A stretch of 64,000 nt of DNA from Nocardioides sp. Root190 (GCF_001428565.1 NZ_LMIA01000009.1:331358-395357); one strand, 5' to 3'. Shown: positions 18,473-27,971, counted from the stretch's first letter. The notes: a model not told the origin generated them from the letters alone. Program-made: numbers and translations.

Positions 18473-19180
18473 GTGACCAACGATCACGGGCAGCAGGTCG
18501 GCCCGGAGGTCCCCGGCTGGGAGCCCCGCCCCTGGCCCGAGCCGGTCACGCTGCGCGGGCGCTGCATCGAGGTGCGCCCGCTGACCTCTGCGCACTACGC
18601 CGACCTGTTCGCGACGACCTGCGGACCCGACGACGGCGCCCTCTGGACCTACCGGCCGATCCCGCGGCCGACCTCGCTCGCCGGGCTGTGGATGCACCTC
18701 GCCTCGCACCTGGACTCACCGGACCTGGTGACCTTCGCGCTCGTCCCGCTCGAGGGTGACGGCGCGGGCAGGGCGGCCGGCATCGCGTCGTACACGAGGA
18801 TCGAGCCGGGGCACGGGCAGGTCGAGATCGCCGGCGTGCTCTTCGGCTCGTCGCTGCAGCGCACCACCGCAGCGACCGAGGCGGTCCACCTCCTGATGGC
18901 CCACGCCTTCGACGAGCTGGGCTACCGGCGCTTCGAGTGGAAGTGCGACAGCCTCAACGAGCCGTCCCGTCGTGCCGCGAAACGTCTCGGGTTCGTCGAG
19001 GAGGGGCGGTTCCGCAACCACATGGTCACCCAGGGTCGCAACCGCGACACCGACTGGTTCTCCGTCACGGCCGAGGAGTGGCCCGCCGTACGGGCAGCCC
19101 ACGAGCGCTGGCTGGACCCGGCGAACTTCGACGAGCAGGGACGCCAGCTCGCGCCGCTCTCGGTGCTAGCGCCCGAGTAG
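18473..19180 (+). CDS. GNAT family N-acetyltransferase (RimJ/RimL-like)
   Basis: A 235-residue protein from GTG 18473, 4 nt after the oxidase stop. It shows the GNAT pattern of the RimJ/RimL type: VTLRGRCIEVRPLTSAHYAD, a central beta strand with IAGVLFGSSLQRTTAATEAV in the acetyl-CoA-binding part, then EWKCDSLNEPSRRAAKRLGF. Members acetylate ribosomal proteins or small molecules. It ends in a 15-nt overlap with the convergent lipase gene. The substrate cannot be deduced. Confidence 0.85.
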   Translation: MTNDHGQQVGPEVPGWEPRPWPEPVTLRGRCIEVRPLTSAHYADLFATTCGPDDGALWTYRPIPRPTSLAGLWMHLASHLDSPDLVTFALVPLEGDGAGRAAGIASYTRIEPGHGQVEIAGVLFGSSLQRTTAATEAVHLLMAHAFDELGYRRFEWKCDSLNEPSRRAAKRLGFVEEGRFRNHMVTQGRNRDTDWFSVTAEEWPAVRAAHERWLDPANFDEQGRQLAPLSVLAPE

Positions 19181-20146
19181 CTGCAGCACCGACTTCGCCT
19201 GCGACCGGGCGCCCGCGGCGTTGGGGTGGGCAGGGACCGCGACCGCGAGGTCGTTGAGCGAGATCAGCCCGAGACCTTCGACGTACCTCGTCAGTGGTCC
19301 GGTGCACACGTGGTGGCCCGTGCTCAGCGGATGGGTGTCGACCAGGTCCGCACCTCCGCGCCGGGCCGCTCGCTCGAGCATGTCGTTGAGCTCCACGAAG
19401 ACCGAGTGGAGGTAGGCCATGTCCGTGTTCGTGATGGGCACCATCGGCCAGCAGCCGCGCTCCGGGATCGCGTCGAGGTAGTTCACCAGCAGCACCCGGG
19501 CCTCGGGCGAGCGGCGACGGATCTCCTTCAGTGCGGCCACGACCTCGTCCTCGGCGAAGGCGACGTTCTCGGCGAGCCGGTCGATGCCGCCGGCCGTGAA
19601 CCTCTCCTTGCAGCCACCGAGGGGAATGGCCGACTCGTCGATCAGCGGGATCACGTCGGGCAGGGGCAGCTTGGGTGTGGGGATGCTGACCGGGCTCACG
19701 GAGATGCAGCTGATCGCACCGGAGGCGACCTCGGCGTCGTTGCCGCCGATCCCGACCGTGACCAGGTCGGTCGTCGGGGTCAACCGGTCGAACTGCGGCG
19801 GGTTGATCCCGCCCAGGGGCAGCTCCTGCGGCGAGGTGAAGTGCTCGGTCGTCGCCGAGCCGCACGTCGCGTCGCGGAACGTGGTCACCTCGAGGGCCTT
19901 CGCCACGAGCTTGGGGTAGTTCGTGTGGGACTGGAAGCAGTCGACGGGCGCGTGGGTCCGGTCCGGCAGGCCGTTGCGGTCGAAGAGCACCACGTCCGCC
20001 GACCACGAGTCACCCAGGGCGACGTACTCGTCGTACTCCCGGTCAGGCGCAGCCTGCGCGAGCGGCGACTGGGCGCCGAACCACACAGGGACGGTGGCCA
20101 ACGCGAGCAGGCCGGCGAGCACGGCGGGGGTACGACGACGTGGCAT
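19166..20146 (-). CDS. Secreted SGNH/GDSL lipase or esterase
   Basis: A 326-residue exported hydrolase. ATG 20146 gives MPRRRTPAVLAGLLAL, a Tat/Sec-like signal ending in QAAP; an earlier ATG at 20179 is possible but adds nothing typical. SGNH motifs: block I YVALGDSW (nucleophile Ser), block II/III VGIGGNDAEV with Asn, and block V AHPNAAG with the catalytic Asp/His region. Cys residues are spaced as in secreted Streptomyces-type lipases (DCFQSHTNYPKL, DATCGS, GGCKERF). It probably cleaves lipids or esters outside the cell. Confidence 0.88.
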   Translation of the reverse strand: MPRRRTPAVLAGLLALATVPVWFGAQSPLAQAAPDREYDEYVALGDSWSADVVLFDRNGLPDRTHAPVDCFQSHTNYPKLVAKALEVTTFRDATCGSATTEHFTSPQELPLGGINPPQFDRLTPTTDLVTVGIGGNDAEVASGAISCISVSPVSIPTPKLPLPDVIPLIDESAIPLGGCKERFTAGGIDRLAENVAFAEDEVVAALKEIRRRSPEARVLLVNYLDAIPERGCWPMVPITNTDMAYLHSVFVELNDMLERAARRGGADLVDTHPLSTGHHVCTGPLTRYVEGLGLISLNDLAVAVPAHPNAAGARSQAKSVLQLLGR

Positions 20147-20226
20147 GCCTGTCCAACGAGCGAGTGTGACGGCGGTCACTCCGCGGGGCGATGGGGAGTG
20201 TCGGTCCGGAGTGGTGGAGTGGAGCC

Positions 20227-20649
20227 ATGGACCAACGGATCAGCTTCCTCACCCTCGCCGTGGCCGACCTCGATGCGACCCGGCGCTTCTACCGCGACGG
20301 TCTCGGCTGGACGCCTGAGGTCGACGTGCCGGGGGAGGTGCTGATGTTCCGCGCGGGTCCCCAGCTCGTGCTGTCGCTGTGGGAGCGCTCGCACTTCGAG
20401 GGCGAGGTCGGCACCCTGATGACCGGACCCGGCGTCGCGCCGATCACGATCGCCCACAACGTCGCCGATCCGGCGGGTGTCGACGAGGTGCTGGCCGCTG
20501 CCGAGGCTGCCGGCTCGCCCCATGTCCAGGTCGCGGTGCAGCGGGACTGGGGTGGCTACACCGGCTACTTCGCGGACCCGGACGGCTATCGCTGGGAGAT
20601 CGCGTTCAACCCCGACCCGGGGCTGGCTGGGATCGTCCTGCCTGACTGA
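20227..20649 (+). CDS. VOC family protein (glyoxalase/dioxygenase-like)
   Basis: A 140-residue protein from ATG 20227, which has a GGAGTGGAG ribosome binding site. The N-terminal FLTLAVADLDATRRFYRDGL and the C-terminal YTGYFADPDGYRWEIAFNP are hallmarks of the vicinal oxygen chelate fold, with the metal-ligand Glu in WEIAFNP. The family includes glyoxalases, dioxygenases and antibiotic-binding proteins, and the exact role is not visible here. It is divergent from the lipase gene. Confidence 0.87.
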   Translation: MDQRISFLTLAVADLDATRRFYRDGLGWTPEVDVPGEVLMFRAGPQLVLSLWERSHFEGEVGTLMTGPGVAPITIAHNVADPAGVDEVLAAAEAAGSPHVQVAVQRDWGGYTGYFADPDGYRWEIAFNPDPGLAGIVLPD

Positions 20650-20684
20650 GCCTCGTCGCGCAGTGCTGGTGCGAGGATGGGGCC

Positions 20685-21530
20685 GTGACCCTCGCAGCGG
20701 ACGACCTGCTCGCGAGTGCGCTCGCCGATCTCGTGGCCGACATGCTCGAGCGCCGTCCGGCCGCACTGGCCGACGAACCGGACGCGGTTCACCAGCTGCG
20801 CACGACCATCCGACGGACCCGCAATCTGCTCGCGGCGTTCCGCGGGTGCTTCGAGCCGACCGCTGCGGGGGAGCTGGGAGCGGCGCTCGCTGCCCACGGC
20901 TCGGTGCTGGGGGAGTGTCGTGACCTGGAGGTGCGCGCGAGCGACGCGGCGTCGGCGCTCCAGACCCTGGGGCTCGCTGACGAGCTCGACCGCGCCGTGG
21001 TCGCGCCGCTGCGCTCGGGCCACGCGGTGGCGCACGCGGTGCTCGTCGCCTGGCACCGTGGCGCGGGCCTGGCCCACCTGGACGCCCAGCTGACGCGATG
21101 GTCGTCGGCGCCGCCACTGAGCGCCACGGCGGCGCGTCCGGCCGAACTCGTCGCGCCCCGCGCGGTACGCCGCCAGGTGCGTCGCGTGCTGAGGCGGGCC
21201 GACGAGGTGACGACCGGATCGCCGAGCGAGGAGCAGCTCCACGAGCTGCGCAAGGCTGCGCGCCGGTTGCGCCACACCGTCGACGTGGCGGGTCCGGCCG
21301 GCATCGACGGAGCCGTCGCCGTGGGCCGACTGGGGCAGGACGTGCAGGGCATGCTCGGCGACCAGCGCGACGCACTCCTGCTGGCCCGCCACGTGCGCGC
21401 CTGCTCCCGCGGCGCGGCCGACCGGGCGTCGTACGACCGGCTGGCGGAGCACGCGGAGGACCTCGCCGACGGAGCGCTGGCGGGGCTCGACGAGGCGCTC
21501 GAGGCACTGCGCGCGAGGGCCTCGTTCTGA
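20685..21530 (+). CDS. CHAD domain protein
   Basis: A 281-residue, helix-rich protein from GTG 20685. It has the two helical repeats of CHAD domains, with the conserved His and basic residues in VHQLRTTIRRTRNLLAAFR near the start and QLHELRKAARRLRHTVDV in the middle. CHAD proteins bind inorganic polyphosphate and are often targeted to polyphosphate granules. No CYTH triphosphatase domain is fused here. It lies just before the ilvB leader and is probably an independent unit. Confidence 0.87.
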   Translation: MTLAADDLLASALADLVADMLERRPAALADEPDAVHQLRTTIRRTRNLLAAFRGCFEPTAAGELGAALAAHGSVLGECRDLEVRASDAASALQTLGLADELDRAVVAPLRSGHAVAHAVLVAWHRGAGLAHLDAQLTRWSSAPPLSATAARPAELVAPRAVRRQVRRVLRRADEVTTGSPSEEQLHELRKAARRLRHTVDVAGPAGIDGAVAVGRLGQDVQGMLGDQRDALLLARHVRACSRGAADRASYDRLAEHAEDLADGALAGLDEALEALRARASF

Positions 21531-21592
21531 GACGCGAGTCTTGCCATTCGGACGCCGCGCTAGGTTATTCGACGGCACGACGTGTGACGGCG

Positions 21593-21598
21593 TACGGT
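21593..21598 (+). promoter_or_regulatory. Putative -10 box of the ilvBNC leader transcript
   Basis: TACGGT lies 6 nt upstream of ATG 21605, so the leader peptide would be translated from the 5' end of the mRNA. A weak -35 candidate TTCGAC is at 21568-21573. Confidence 0.4.
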
Positions 21599-21604
21599 GA
21601 GCGC

Positions 21605-21646
21605 ATGCATGACCAGCTTCTCGTACGCACCGGGCGCGCCGCCTGA
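21605..21646 (+). CDS. ilvB leader peptide
   Basis: A 13-residue reading frame, MHDQLLVRTGRAA, about 100 nt upstream of ilvB. It contains consecutive Leu-Leu-Val codons (CTT CTC GTA), two of them not the favoured GC-ending strong codons of this genome. It is followed by a small hairpin at 21643-21655 and a terminator at 21670-21705. This is the layout of a ribosome-mediated attenuator: stalling at scarce Leu-tRNA or Val-tRNA would favour read-through into ilvBNC. Confidence 0.7.
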   Translation: MHDQLLVRTGRAA

Positions 21647-21669
21647 CATTGTCAGATCGACGCGTCCTG

Positions 21670-21705
21670 CCCCTCGTTGCCACTGCAACAGAGGGGTTTT
21701 TGTTT
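21670..21705 (+). terminator. ilvBNC attenuator terminator
   Basis: CCCCTC (21670-21675) and GAGGGG (21691-21696) pair, with an inner GTTG/CAAC stem at 21676-21679 and 21686-21689 and one unpaired A, followed by the T-tract TTTTTGTTT. It is a canonical intrinsic terminator located between the leader peptide and ilvB. Confidence 0.82.
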
Positions 21706-21751
21706 GCACGCAGGACCACATCGCACGACAGCACAGACAGGAATGAGTCGG

Positions 21752-23512
21752 ATGACTGAGCAGCAGGGCTCGGGCGAGACCGTGACCGGAGCGCAGAGCC
21801 TCGTGCGCTCGCTCGAGGCGGCCGGTGTCACGGACATCTTCGGCATCCCCGGTGGCGCGATCCTCCCGGCGTACGACCCGCTGATGGACAGCAGCATCCG
21901 GCACATCCTGGTGCGCCACGAGCAGGGTGCCGGCCACGCCGCCCAGGGCTACGCCTCGGCGTCCGGCCGGGTCGGCGTCTGCATGGCGACCTCGGGCCCC
22001 GGGGCGACCAACCTGGTCACCCCCCTCGCGGACGCGCACATGGACTCGGTCCCGATGGTCGCCATCACCGGCCAGGTCGGTGCGGCGCTGATCGGTACCG
22101 ACGCCTTCCAGGAAGCCGACATCCGCGGCATCACGATGCCGATCACCAAGCACAACTTCCTCGTGACCGACCCGGCCGAGATCCCGGTCCGGATCGCGGA
22201 GGCCTTCCACATCGCCTCCACCGGTCGTCCCGGTCCGGTCCTCGTCGACGTCACGAAGTCCGCGCTCCAGGCCAGCACGACCTTCGACTGGCCCGCCGAG
22301 ATCAGCCTCCCCGGCTACCGCCCGGTCTCGCGCCCGCACGCCAAGCAGATCCGCGAGGCGGCCCGTCTGCTGCTCGAGTCCCGCAAGCCGGTCCTGTACG
22401 TCGGCGGCGGCACCATCCGCTCGCGTGCGTCCAAGGAGCTGCGGACCCTCGCCGAGCTCACCGGCATCCCGGTGGTCACCACCCTGATGGCGCGCGGCGC
22501 GTTCCCCGACAGCCACCCGCAGCACCTCGGCATGCCCGGCATGCACGGCACCGTCGCTGCGGTCGCCGCGCTCCAGAAGAGCGACCTGATCATCAGCCTC
22601 GGTGCCCGGTTCGACGACCGCGTCACGGGCAACCTCGACTCGTTCGCTCCCGGCGCCCGGATCATCCACGCCGACATCGACCCCGCCGAGATCGGCAAGA
22701 ACCGGTTCACCGACGTCCCGATCGTCGGCGACATCCGCGAGGTCCTCGTCGACCTCATCACCACGATGCGCACCGAGGCCGATGCCGGCAACACCGGTGA
22801 CTACGAGGGCTGGGTCGCGTTCTGTGCCGGCGTCAAGAAGACCTACGCGCTGGGCTACGAGAAGCCCGCCGACGGTGGCCTCGCGCCGCAGTACGTCATC
22901 GAGCGCCTCGGCGCGATCTCCGGCCCGGGCACGATCTACACCGCAGGCGTCGGCCAGCACCAGATGTGGGCAGCGCAGTTCGTCAGCTACGAGACCCCGA
23001 ACACCTGGATCAACTCCGGTGGCCTGGGCACGATGGGCTTCGCCGTCCCCGGCGCGATGGGTGCCAAGGTCGCGATGCCGGACCAGACCGTGTGGGCGGT
23101 CGACGGTGACGGCTGCTTCCAGATGACCAATCAGGAGCTCGCGACCTGCGCGATCAACAACATCCCGATCAAGGTCGCCATCATCAACAACGAGTCGCTC
23201 GGCATGGTGCGCCAGTGGCAGACGCTGTTCTACAACTCGCGCTACTCCAACACCGACCTGCACTCCAAGCGGATCCCCGACTTCGTGAAGCTCGCCGAGG
23301 CGTACGGCTGCGTCGGCCTCGCCTGCGAGTCGCCCGACGACGTCGACGCGACGATCCGCAAGGCGATGGAGATCAACGACGTCCCGGTGGTCGTCGACTT
23401 CCGTGTCCACCGCGACGCCATGGTGTGGCCGATGGTCGCAGCCGGCACCAGCAACGACGAGATCAAGTACGCGCGCGACCTCGCGCCCCAGTTCGACGAG
23501 GACGACCTGTAA
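21752..23512 (+). CDS. ilvB: Acetolactate synthase, large (catalytic) subunit
   Basis: A 586-residue thiamine-diphosphate enzyme that joins two pyruvates, or pyruvate and 2-ketobutyrate, in the first common step of branched-chain amino acid synthesis. Motifs: [12 protein letters not shown], the catalytic Glu in [14 protein letters not shown], a FAD-binding middle domain, and the ThDP motif [17 protein letters not shown] 21752 (MTEQQGSGE) is chosen because AGGA ends 9 nt before it; ATG 21743 is possible. It is preceded by a leader-peptide attenuator and followed without gap by ilvN. Confidence 0.97.
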   Translation: MTEQQGSGETVTGAQSLVRSLEAAGVTDIFGIPGGAILPAYDPLMDSSIRHILVRHEQGAGHAAQGYASASGRVGVCMATSGPGATNLVTPLADAHMDSVPMVAITGQVGAALIGTDAFQEADIRGITMPITKHNFLVTDPAEIPVRIAEAFHIASTGRPGPVLVDVTKSALQASTTFDWPAEISLPGYRPVSRPHAKQIREAARLLLESRKPVLYVGGGTIRSRASKELRTLAELTGIPVVTTLMARGAFPDSHPQHLGMPGMHGTVAAVAALQKSDLIISLGARFDDRVTGNLDSFAPGARIIHADIDPAEIGKNRFTDVPIVGDIREVLVDLITTMRTEADAGNTGDYEGWVAFCAGVKKTYALGYEKPADGGLAPQYVIERLGAISGPGTIYTAGVGQHQMWAAQFVSYETPNTWINSGGLGTMGFAVPGAMGAKVAMPDQTVWAVDGDGCFQMTNQELATCAINNIPIKVAIINNESLGMVRQWQTLFYNSRYSNTDLHSKRIPDFVKLAEAYGCVGLACESPDDVDATIRKAMEINDVPVVVDFRVHRDAMVWPMVAAGTSNDEIKYARDLAPQFDEDDL

Positions 23513-24052
23513 ATGGCCAAGCACACGCTCTCCGTCCTCGTCGAGGACAAGCCCGGCGTCCTGGCGCGGATCTCCGCGCTGTTCAGTCGTCGCGGCTTCA
23601 ACATCGAGTCGCTCGCGGTCGGTCCGACCGAGCACCCCGAGATCTCGCGGATGACCATCGTGGTCAACGTCGAGTCCTCGCCGCTCGAGCAGGTCACCAA
23701 GCAGCTCAACAAGCTGGTCGAGGTCATCAAGATCGTCGAGCTGGACCCGTCGTCCTCCGTCACCCGCGAGCTGGTGCTGGTCAAGGTCGCCGCGACCGCT
23801 GACAACCGCGGGGAGGTGCTGGACGTCGTCCAGCTCTTCCGTGCGAAGGTGATCGACGTGTCCTCGGACGCCATCACCATGCAGGTCGTCGGCAACGTCG
23901 ACAAGATCGCCGACTTCCTGCGCGTGCTCGAGCCCTTCGGGATCCGCGAGCTCGTGCAGTCCGGCATGGTGGCCATCGGCCGGGGTGCACGCTCCATCTC
24001 GGAGCGCGGCAAGCCCGTCGCCGTCCCCGTGCCCCCAGCCGCCAACGCCTGA
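23513..24052 (+). CDS. ilvN: Acetolactate synthase, small (regulatory) subunit
   Basis: A 179-residue regulatory subunit that activates IlvB and confers feedback inhibition by valine. The N-terminal ACT domain starts [20 protein letters not shown] and contains [15 protein letters not shown]; the second domain begins about residue 80 ([19 protein letters not shown]). Length is normal for the family. The ATG follows the ilvB stop directly, so translation is coupled. Confidence 0.97.
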   Translation: MAKHTLSVLVEDKPGVLARISALFSRRGFNIESLAVGPTEHPEISRMTIVVNVESSPLEQVTKQLNKLVEVIKIVELDPSSSVTRELVLVKVAATADNRGEVLDVVQLFRAKVIDVSSDAITMQVVGNVDKIADFLRVLEPFGIRELVQSGMVAIGRGARSISERGKPVAVPVPPAANA

Positions 24053-24070
24053 TTTTCCACGCCCCATCCG

Positions 24071-24094
24071 CAGATCACACACAGATCACACACA
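24071..24094 (+). repeat. Two tandem 11-bp repeats before ilvC
   Basis: CAGATCACACA occurs twice in tandem (24071-24081, 24082-24092) and is followed by CAG, just before the GAGGAGAAG ribosome binding site of ilvC. It is A-rich compared with its surroundings. It may keep the initiation region free of structure. Confidence 0.6.
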
Positions 24095-24108
24095 GAGGAG
24101 AAGCCCCA

Positions 24109-25134
24109 GTGGCTGAGATGTTCTACGACGACGACGCCGACCTGTCCCTCATCCAGGGCAAGCACGTCGCGGTCATCGGTTACGGCAGCCAGGGCCACGC
24201 CCACGCGCTCAACCTCCGCGACTCCGGCGTCGACGTGCGCGTCGGCCTCAAGGAGGGCTCCACGAGCCGTGCCAAGGCGGAGGAGGAGGGCCTGCGCGTC
24301 CTCTCCGTGGCCGAGGCCGTCGAGGAGGCGAACGTCATCGTGATCCTCGCCCCCGACCAGTTCCAGCGCCACATCTACGCCGAGTCGATCGCGCCGCACA
24401 TCACCGAGGGCGACACCCTCGTCTTCGGTCACGGCTTCAACATCCGCTTCGGCTACATCCAGCCGCCGGCCGGTGTCGACGTCATCCTCGTCGCGCCGAA
24501 GGCCCCGGGCCACACCGTGCGCCGCGAGTACGTCGCGGGCCGCGGCATCCCGGACATCATCGCCGTCGAGCAGGACGCCTCGGGCACCGCCTGGGACCTG
24601 GCCAAGTCGTACGCGAAGGGCATCGGCGGCACCCGCGCCGGCGTCATCAAGACCACCTTCACCGAGGAGACCGAGACCGACCTGTTCGGTGAGCAGTCGG
24701 TCCTCTGCGGCGGTGTCTCGCAGCTGGTGCAGTACGGCTACGAGACCCTCACCGAAGCGGGCTACCAGGGCGAGATCGCCTACTTCGAGGTGCTGCACGA
24801 GCTCAAGCTCATCGTGGACCTCATGTGGGAGGGCGGCATCGCCAAGCAGCGCTGGTCGGTCTCCGACACCGCTGAGTACGGCGACTACGTCTCCGGACCG
24901 CGCGTCATCGACCCGTCGGTGAAGGAGAACATGAAGGCCGTTCTCGCCGACATCCAGTCGGGCGCGTTCGCCGAGCGCTTCATCGCCGACCAGGACGCCG
25001 GCGCGCCGGAGTTCCTCGCGCTGCGCGAGAAGGGTGCGGCGCACCCGATCGAGGCCGTCGGCAAGACCCTGCGTGGCCACTTCTCGTGGAAGCAGACCGA
25101 CGACGACTACACCGAGGGCTCTGCCGCGCGCTGA
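24109..25134 (+). CDS. ilvC: Ketol-acid reductoisomerase
   Basis: A 341-residue class I enzyme that isomerises and reduces acetolactate and acetohydroxybutyrate with NADPH, second step of valine and isoleucine synthesis. The Rossmann motif is [14 protein letters not shown], and the metal-binding C-terminal domain contains [17 protein letters not shown] and [14 protein letters not shown]. The GTG start 24109 has a strong GAGGAG site. It ends the ilvBNC operon and is followed by a terminator. Confidence 0.97.
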   Translation: MAEMFYDDDADLSLIQGKHVAVIGYGSQGHAHALNLRDSGVDVRVGLKEGSTSRAKAEEEGLRVLSVAEAVEEANVIVILAPDQFQRHIYAESIAPHITEGDTLVFGHGFNIRFGYIQPPAGVDVILVAPKAPGHTVRREYVAGRGIPDIIAVEQDASGTAWDLAKSYAKGIGGTRAGVIKTTFTEETETDLFGEQSVLCGGVSQLVQYGYETLTEAGYQGEIAYFEVLHELKLIVDLMWEGGIAKQRWSVSDTAEYGDYVSGPRVIDPSVKENMKAVLADIQSGAFAERFIADQDAGAPEFLALREKGAAHPIEAVGKTLRGHFSWKQTDDDYTEGSAAR

Positions 25135-25157
25135 TCCTCGACGTCGATCGACCCTCA

Positions 25158-25183
25158 CCCCCGGAGCACTGCTCCGGGGGTTT
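25158..25183 (+). terminator. Terminator of the ilvBNC operon
   Basis: CCCCCGGAGC (25158-25167) and GCTCCGGGGG (25171-25180) form a perfect 10-bp stem with a 3-nt loop, followed by TTTGG. It may serve the convergent DUF6907 gene as well. Confidence 0.85.
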
Positions 25184-25190
25184 GGTGTCG

Positions 25191-25565
25191 TCAGGGCACC
25201 TCGGCGTCGGTCAGCGACAACTGGTCGGCGAGGTGGTGCAGCAGCGCGCGAGCGGTCTCGTGGGTCAGGACGGTGCGCGGGCGTCGGTGCTCGAGTGACT
25301 CGATGAGCAGCCAGGTGCGGTCCTCGCCGACCTGTCGCCCGATCCGCACCCCGAGGGTCACCGCCTGCATCGATGCGGCGAGCGGCACCGTGTCGCCGGA
25401 CCCCGCGACCGCAGGGAAGAGGGACGGTTCGCTCTGGTGGAACCGGTCCTCGGGGTGGTCGTCCTCGCCGTGCTCGCGCGCGCACCACGACGGACACGAC
25501 TCGCCGAGCCAGGTGGGGCCGGTCCGTCCCCGGTCGGGCTCCGACTGCTCATCTGCTCCTGCCAT
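25191..25565 (-). CDS. DUF6907-like protein
   Basis: A 124-residue protein from ATG 25565. The motif CPSWCAREHGEDDHPEDRFH at about residues 24-43 is typical of a family of small actinobacterial proteins (DUF6907) with a Cys-x2-x-Cys and acidic/His cluster that may bind a metal. The second half is a beta-rich part followed by the helix THETARALLHHLADQL. The function of the family is unknown. It lies convergent to ilvC and divergent from an XRE regulator. Confidence 0.7.
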   Translation of the reverse strand: MAGADEQSEPDRGRTGPTWLGESCPSWCAREHGEDDHPEDRFHQSEPSLFPAVAGSGDTVPLAASMQAVTLGVRIGRQVGEDRTWLLIESLEHRRPRTVLTHETARALLHHLADQLSLTDAEVP

Positions 25566-25713
25566 GCGAAAACTCCCAAGAACTCGCTCCGTGACCAGGA
25601 CCGTACGGGCCGGGTCAGACACGAGAGCCGTGGCCGACCTCGTTGTCCACAGCTTCGCGACCCGAACGATGATTACCATGCGAGTATGGTCGCCACTGCG
25701 TGGTCATACGGGG

Positions 25714-26010
25714 ATGATGGTGGGCGTGGCGGACAAGCGTGTGGACATCAGCTGGACGACCTATGCGCGCGAGCTCGGCGTGAACCTGCGACGCATCCGG
25801 ACCGAGCGGGGGCTCAGTCAGGAGCGGGTCGCCCACCTCGCCGGGATCGCGGGCTTCACCTACCAGAAGTTCGAGAAGGGCGAGTCGCGCCCGGGGACGC
25901 CGATGAACCCCCAGCTGCTGACCCTGCTGTCGCTGTGCCAGGTGCTCGAGGTCGCCCTGGTGGACCTGCTGCCCGACTTCGACCCCGAGCTCGAGAACGT
26001 CAGCCACTGA
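25714..26010 (+). CDS. XRE family helix-turn-helix regulator
   Basis: A small DNA-binding protein of 98 residues if started at ATG 25714 (alternatives ATG 25717, GTG 25726, or ATG 25678 further upstream). The helix-turn-helix spans LGVNLRRIRTERGLSQERVA and AGFTYQKFEKGESRPGTPMN, followed by a hydrophobic helix. Proteins of this size often control a neighbouring gene, here possibly the divergent DUF6907 gene. No ligand-binding domain is present. Confidence 0.8.
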   Translation: MMVGVADKRVDISWTTYARELGVNLRRIRTERGLSQERVAHLAGIAGFTYQKFEKGESRPGTPMNPQLLTLLSLCQVLEVALVDLLPDFDPELENVSH

Positions 26011-26050
26011 CGCCGGGCCCGGCCGCTCGCGGCGTCCTGCCGGACGACGG

Positions 26051-26086
26051 CGAACGGCCCGGCCGCCGTGGCGACCGGACCGTTCG
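26051..26086. terminator. Hairpin between convergent genes
   Basis: CGAACGG (26051-26057) pairs with CCGTTCG (26080-26086), with an inner CCGG/CCGG stem. It sits between the XRE regulator gene and the convergent ABC permease gene. There is no clear T-tract, so its strength as a terminator is uncertain. Confidence 0.5.
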
Positions 26087-26115
26087 AGGTCAGCAGGTGC
26101 GAGCAGGAGTAGGGC

Positions 26116-26937
26116 TCACTTCACCTCGGAGCGCCGCAGGAAGAGCACGCCGACCATCAGCGGGACCAGGATCCAGATGGCGGTCGTCGACCCGAGCATC
26201 GCCCACTCCTTGGCGGTGTTGGTGGCGCCCTCGAAGAGGTTGACCTGGGTGTAGTTCCAGTCGATCCAGGGCTGCAGGTCCGCAAACCAGTCGCGCACCT
26301 CGGCGAGCAGGACCAGGATCCCCGGCATCACCAGGGACACCACGAAGTAGCCGACGATCGCGGCGGGCGAGTTGCGGAGGACGACGCCCAGGGTGAAGCC
26401 GATCGCCATGCCGACCAGGTTGCCCAGGATGATCTGCGGCACGGTCGAGGCGGAGATGTTCCAGACCGTGTCGACGCCCACGATCGCGGAGCCGACCAGG
26501 TTGCCGACGGCGCCGACCGCGAACGCGACGCCCATCGACACGAGGCCGACCAGGAAGGTCACCGTCGCCTTGGCCCGGATCACGCGGCCGCGGCTCGGGA
26601 CGAGGGTGAAGGTCGTGAGCCCGCTGCGCTGGCTCCACTCGCTGGTGACACCCAGGATCGCGATCATCGGCAGCACGATCGACATGGGCATGCCGATCGC
26701 GGTCGCGAAGCTCTCGTAGGTGATCTCGCTGTCGGGCGCGAAGGTGATGACGGCGGCCGTCGCGATGATCGAGAGGACGCCGATGCTGACCATCAGCCAG
26801 AGGCCCGAGCGGGTGTCGAACATCTTGCGCAGCTCGACGTTGAGCACCCGGCGGTAGGGGATGGGGGCGGGTGCGGGCCGGGTGCGTTCGACGCGGTCAG
26901 CGGCGACGGGTACGGCGTCCAGGGTCGTGGCGGTCAT
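26116..26937 (-). CDS. ABC-2 type transporter permease
   Basis: A 273-residue protein with about six membrane helices. After a Pro-rich N-terminus it has RRVLNVELRKMFDTRSGLWL, then helices including IVLPMIAILGVTSEWSQRSG, the usual exporter permease signature. ATG 26937 overlaps the stop of the ATPase gene as ATGA. Together the two genes encode an ABC exporter of the bacitracin/lantibiotic-immunity type. The cargo is unknown. Confidence 0.87.
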   Translation of the reverse strand: MTATTLDAVPVAADRVERTRPAPAPIPYRRVLNVELRKMFDTRSGLWLMVSIGVLSIIATAAVITFAPDSEITYESFATAIGMPMSIVLPMIAILGVTSEWSQRSGLTTFTLVPSRGRVIRAKATVTFLVGLVSMGVAFAVGAVGNLVGSAIVGVDTVWNISASTVPQIILGNLVGMAIGFTLGVVLRNSPAAIVGYFVVSLVMPGILVLLAEVRDWFADLQPWIDWNYTQVNLFEGATNTAKEWAMLGSTTAIWILVPLMVGVLFLRRSEVK

Positions 26938-27857
26938 GCCGCTGCTCCTTCGTGGTCGGTGCTGGCGCTGGTCTCGCGCTGGCTGTCGGCGGTGAGGGAC
27001 AGGAACATCTCCTCGAGCCCGGCACCCTCGGCGGCCCGGAGCTCGGTGAGGGGGATGCCGGCAGCGAAGGCCGCGCGGCCGATGGTGGCGAGGTCGGCCT
27101 CGGCGAGCACAGCGCCCGCGGAGGTCGGCCGGGCGGTGATGCCCGCCGCCTCCAGGGCGGCGGCCAGGGCGGGACCGTCGCTCGCGCGGGCGAGGGTGCC
27201 GGCCCCGGCGAGCAGCTCGTCCTTGGTGCCCTGGGCGACGATCCGACCGTTGCCGATGACGACGATGTCGTCGGCGATGACCTCGATCTCGTGCAGCAGG
27301 TGCGAGGACAGCAGCACGGTGCCGCCGTCGTCGGCGAAGCCGCGCAGGAGGTCGCGCATCCACCGGATGCCAGCCGGGTCGAGTCCGTTGGCAGGCTCGT
27401 CGAGGATCAGCACCTCCGGGTTGCCGAGCAGGGCGGTGCCGATGCCCAGCCGCTGCCGCATGCCCAGGGAGTAGTTCCGCACCCGGCGGCTGGCCTCGTC
27501 CGGGGTCAGGCTGACCCGCTCGATCATCTCGTCGACCCGGGTGCGGGGCAGGCCCATCGTGAGGGCGGCGATGGTCAGGATCTCCCGGCCGGTGCGTCCG
27601 GCGTGCTGGGCGGAGGCGTCCAGCAGGACGCCGACCTCGCGGCCGGGGTCGGGGAGGTCTTTGAACCGGCGACCGAGCACGCGGACCTCGCCGCCTCCCG
27701 GTGCGGTGAGACCGACCATGACGCGCATGGTGGTCGACTTGCCGGCACCGTTGGGGCCGAGGAAGCCGGTGACCCGGCCCGGCTGCGCGGTGAACGACAC
27801 GTCGTCGACAGCGGTGAAGCCGCCGTAGGACTTGGTGAGGGACTCGACTGTGATCAT
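26934..27857 (-). CDS. ABC transporter ATP-binding protein
   Basis: A 307-residue ATPase from ATG 27857 (MITVESLTKSYGG). Walker A GPNGAGKST, signature YSLGMRQRLGIG (LGMRQ in place of LSGGQ, common in this exporter group) and Walker B VLILDEPANGLDP are all present, with the switch His in SSHLLHE. It pairs with the overlapping permease gene downstream. The type is related to bacitracin and daunorubicin exporters. Confidence 0.92.
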   Translation of the reverse strand: MITVESLTKSYGGFTAVDDVSFTAQPGRVTGFLGPNGAGKSTTMRVMVGLTAPGGGEVRVLGRRFKDLPDPGREVGVLLDASAQHAGRTGREILTIAALTMGLPRTRVDEMIERVSLTPDEASRRVRNYSLGMRQRLGIGTALLGNPEVLILDEPANGLDPAGIRWMRDLLRGFADDGGTVLLSSHLLHEIEVIADDIVVIGNGRIVAQGTKDELLAGAGTLARASDGPALAAALEAAGITARPTSAGAVLAEADLATIGRAAFAAGIPLTELRAAEGAGLEEMFLSLTADSQRETSASTDHEGAAA

Positions 27858-27971
27858 GTCGAGAAGACTGTCGGTCCGGCCCGGTGCGCCGCTTCGGGCA
27901 GATCCCTTGACCACCCCTGACCCGACCCCGAGACGTCTCAGGGGAAGCAATCAGGGCCCCGGGGCGTTGGC

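Noticed and set aside
21605..21705. T-box riboswitch ahead of ilvB
   Set aside because: No specifier-loop or T-box consensus is seen; the short frame with Leu-Leu-Val codons and terminator explains the region.
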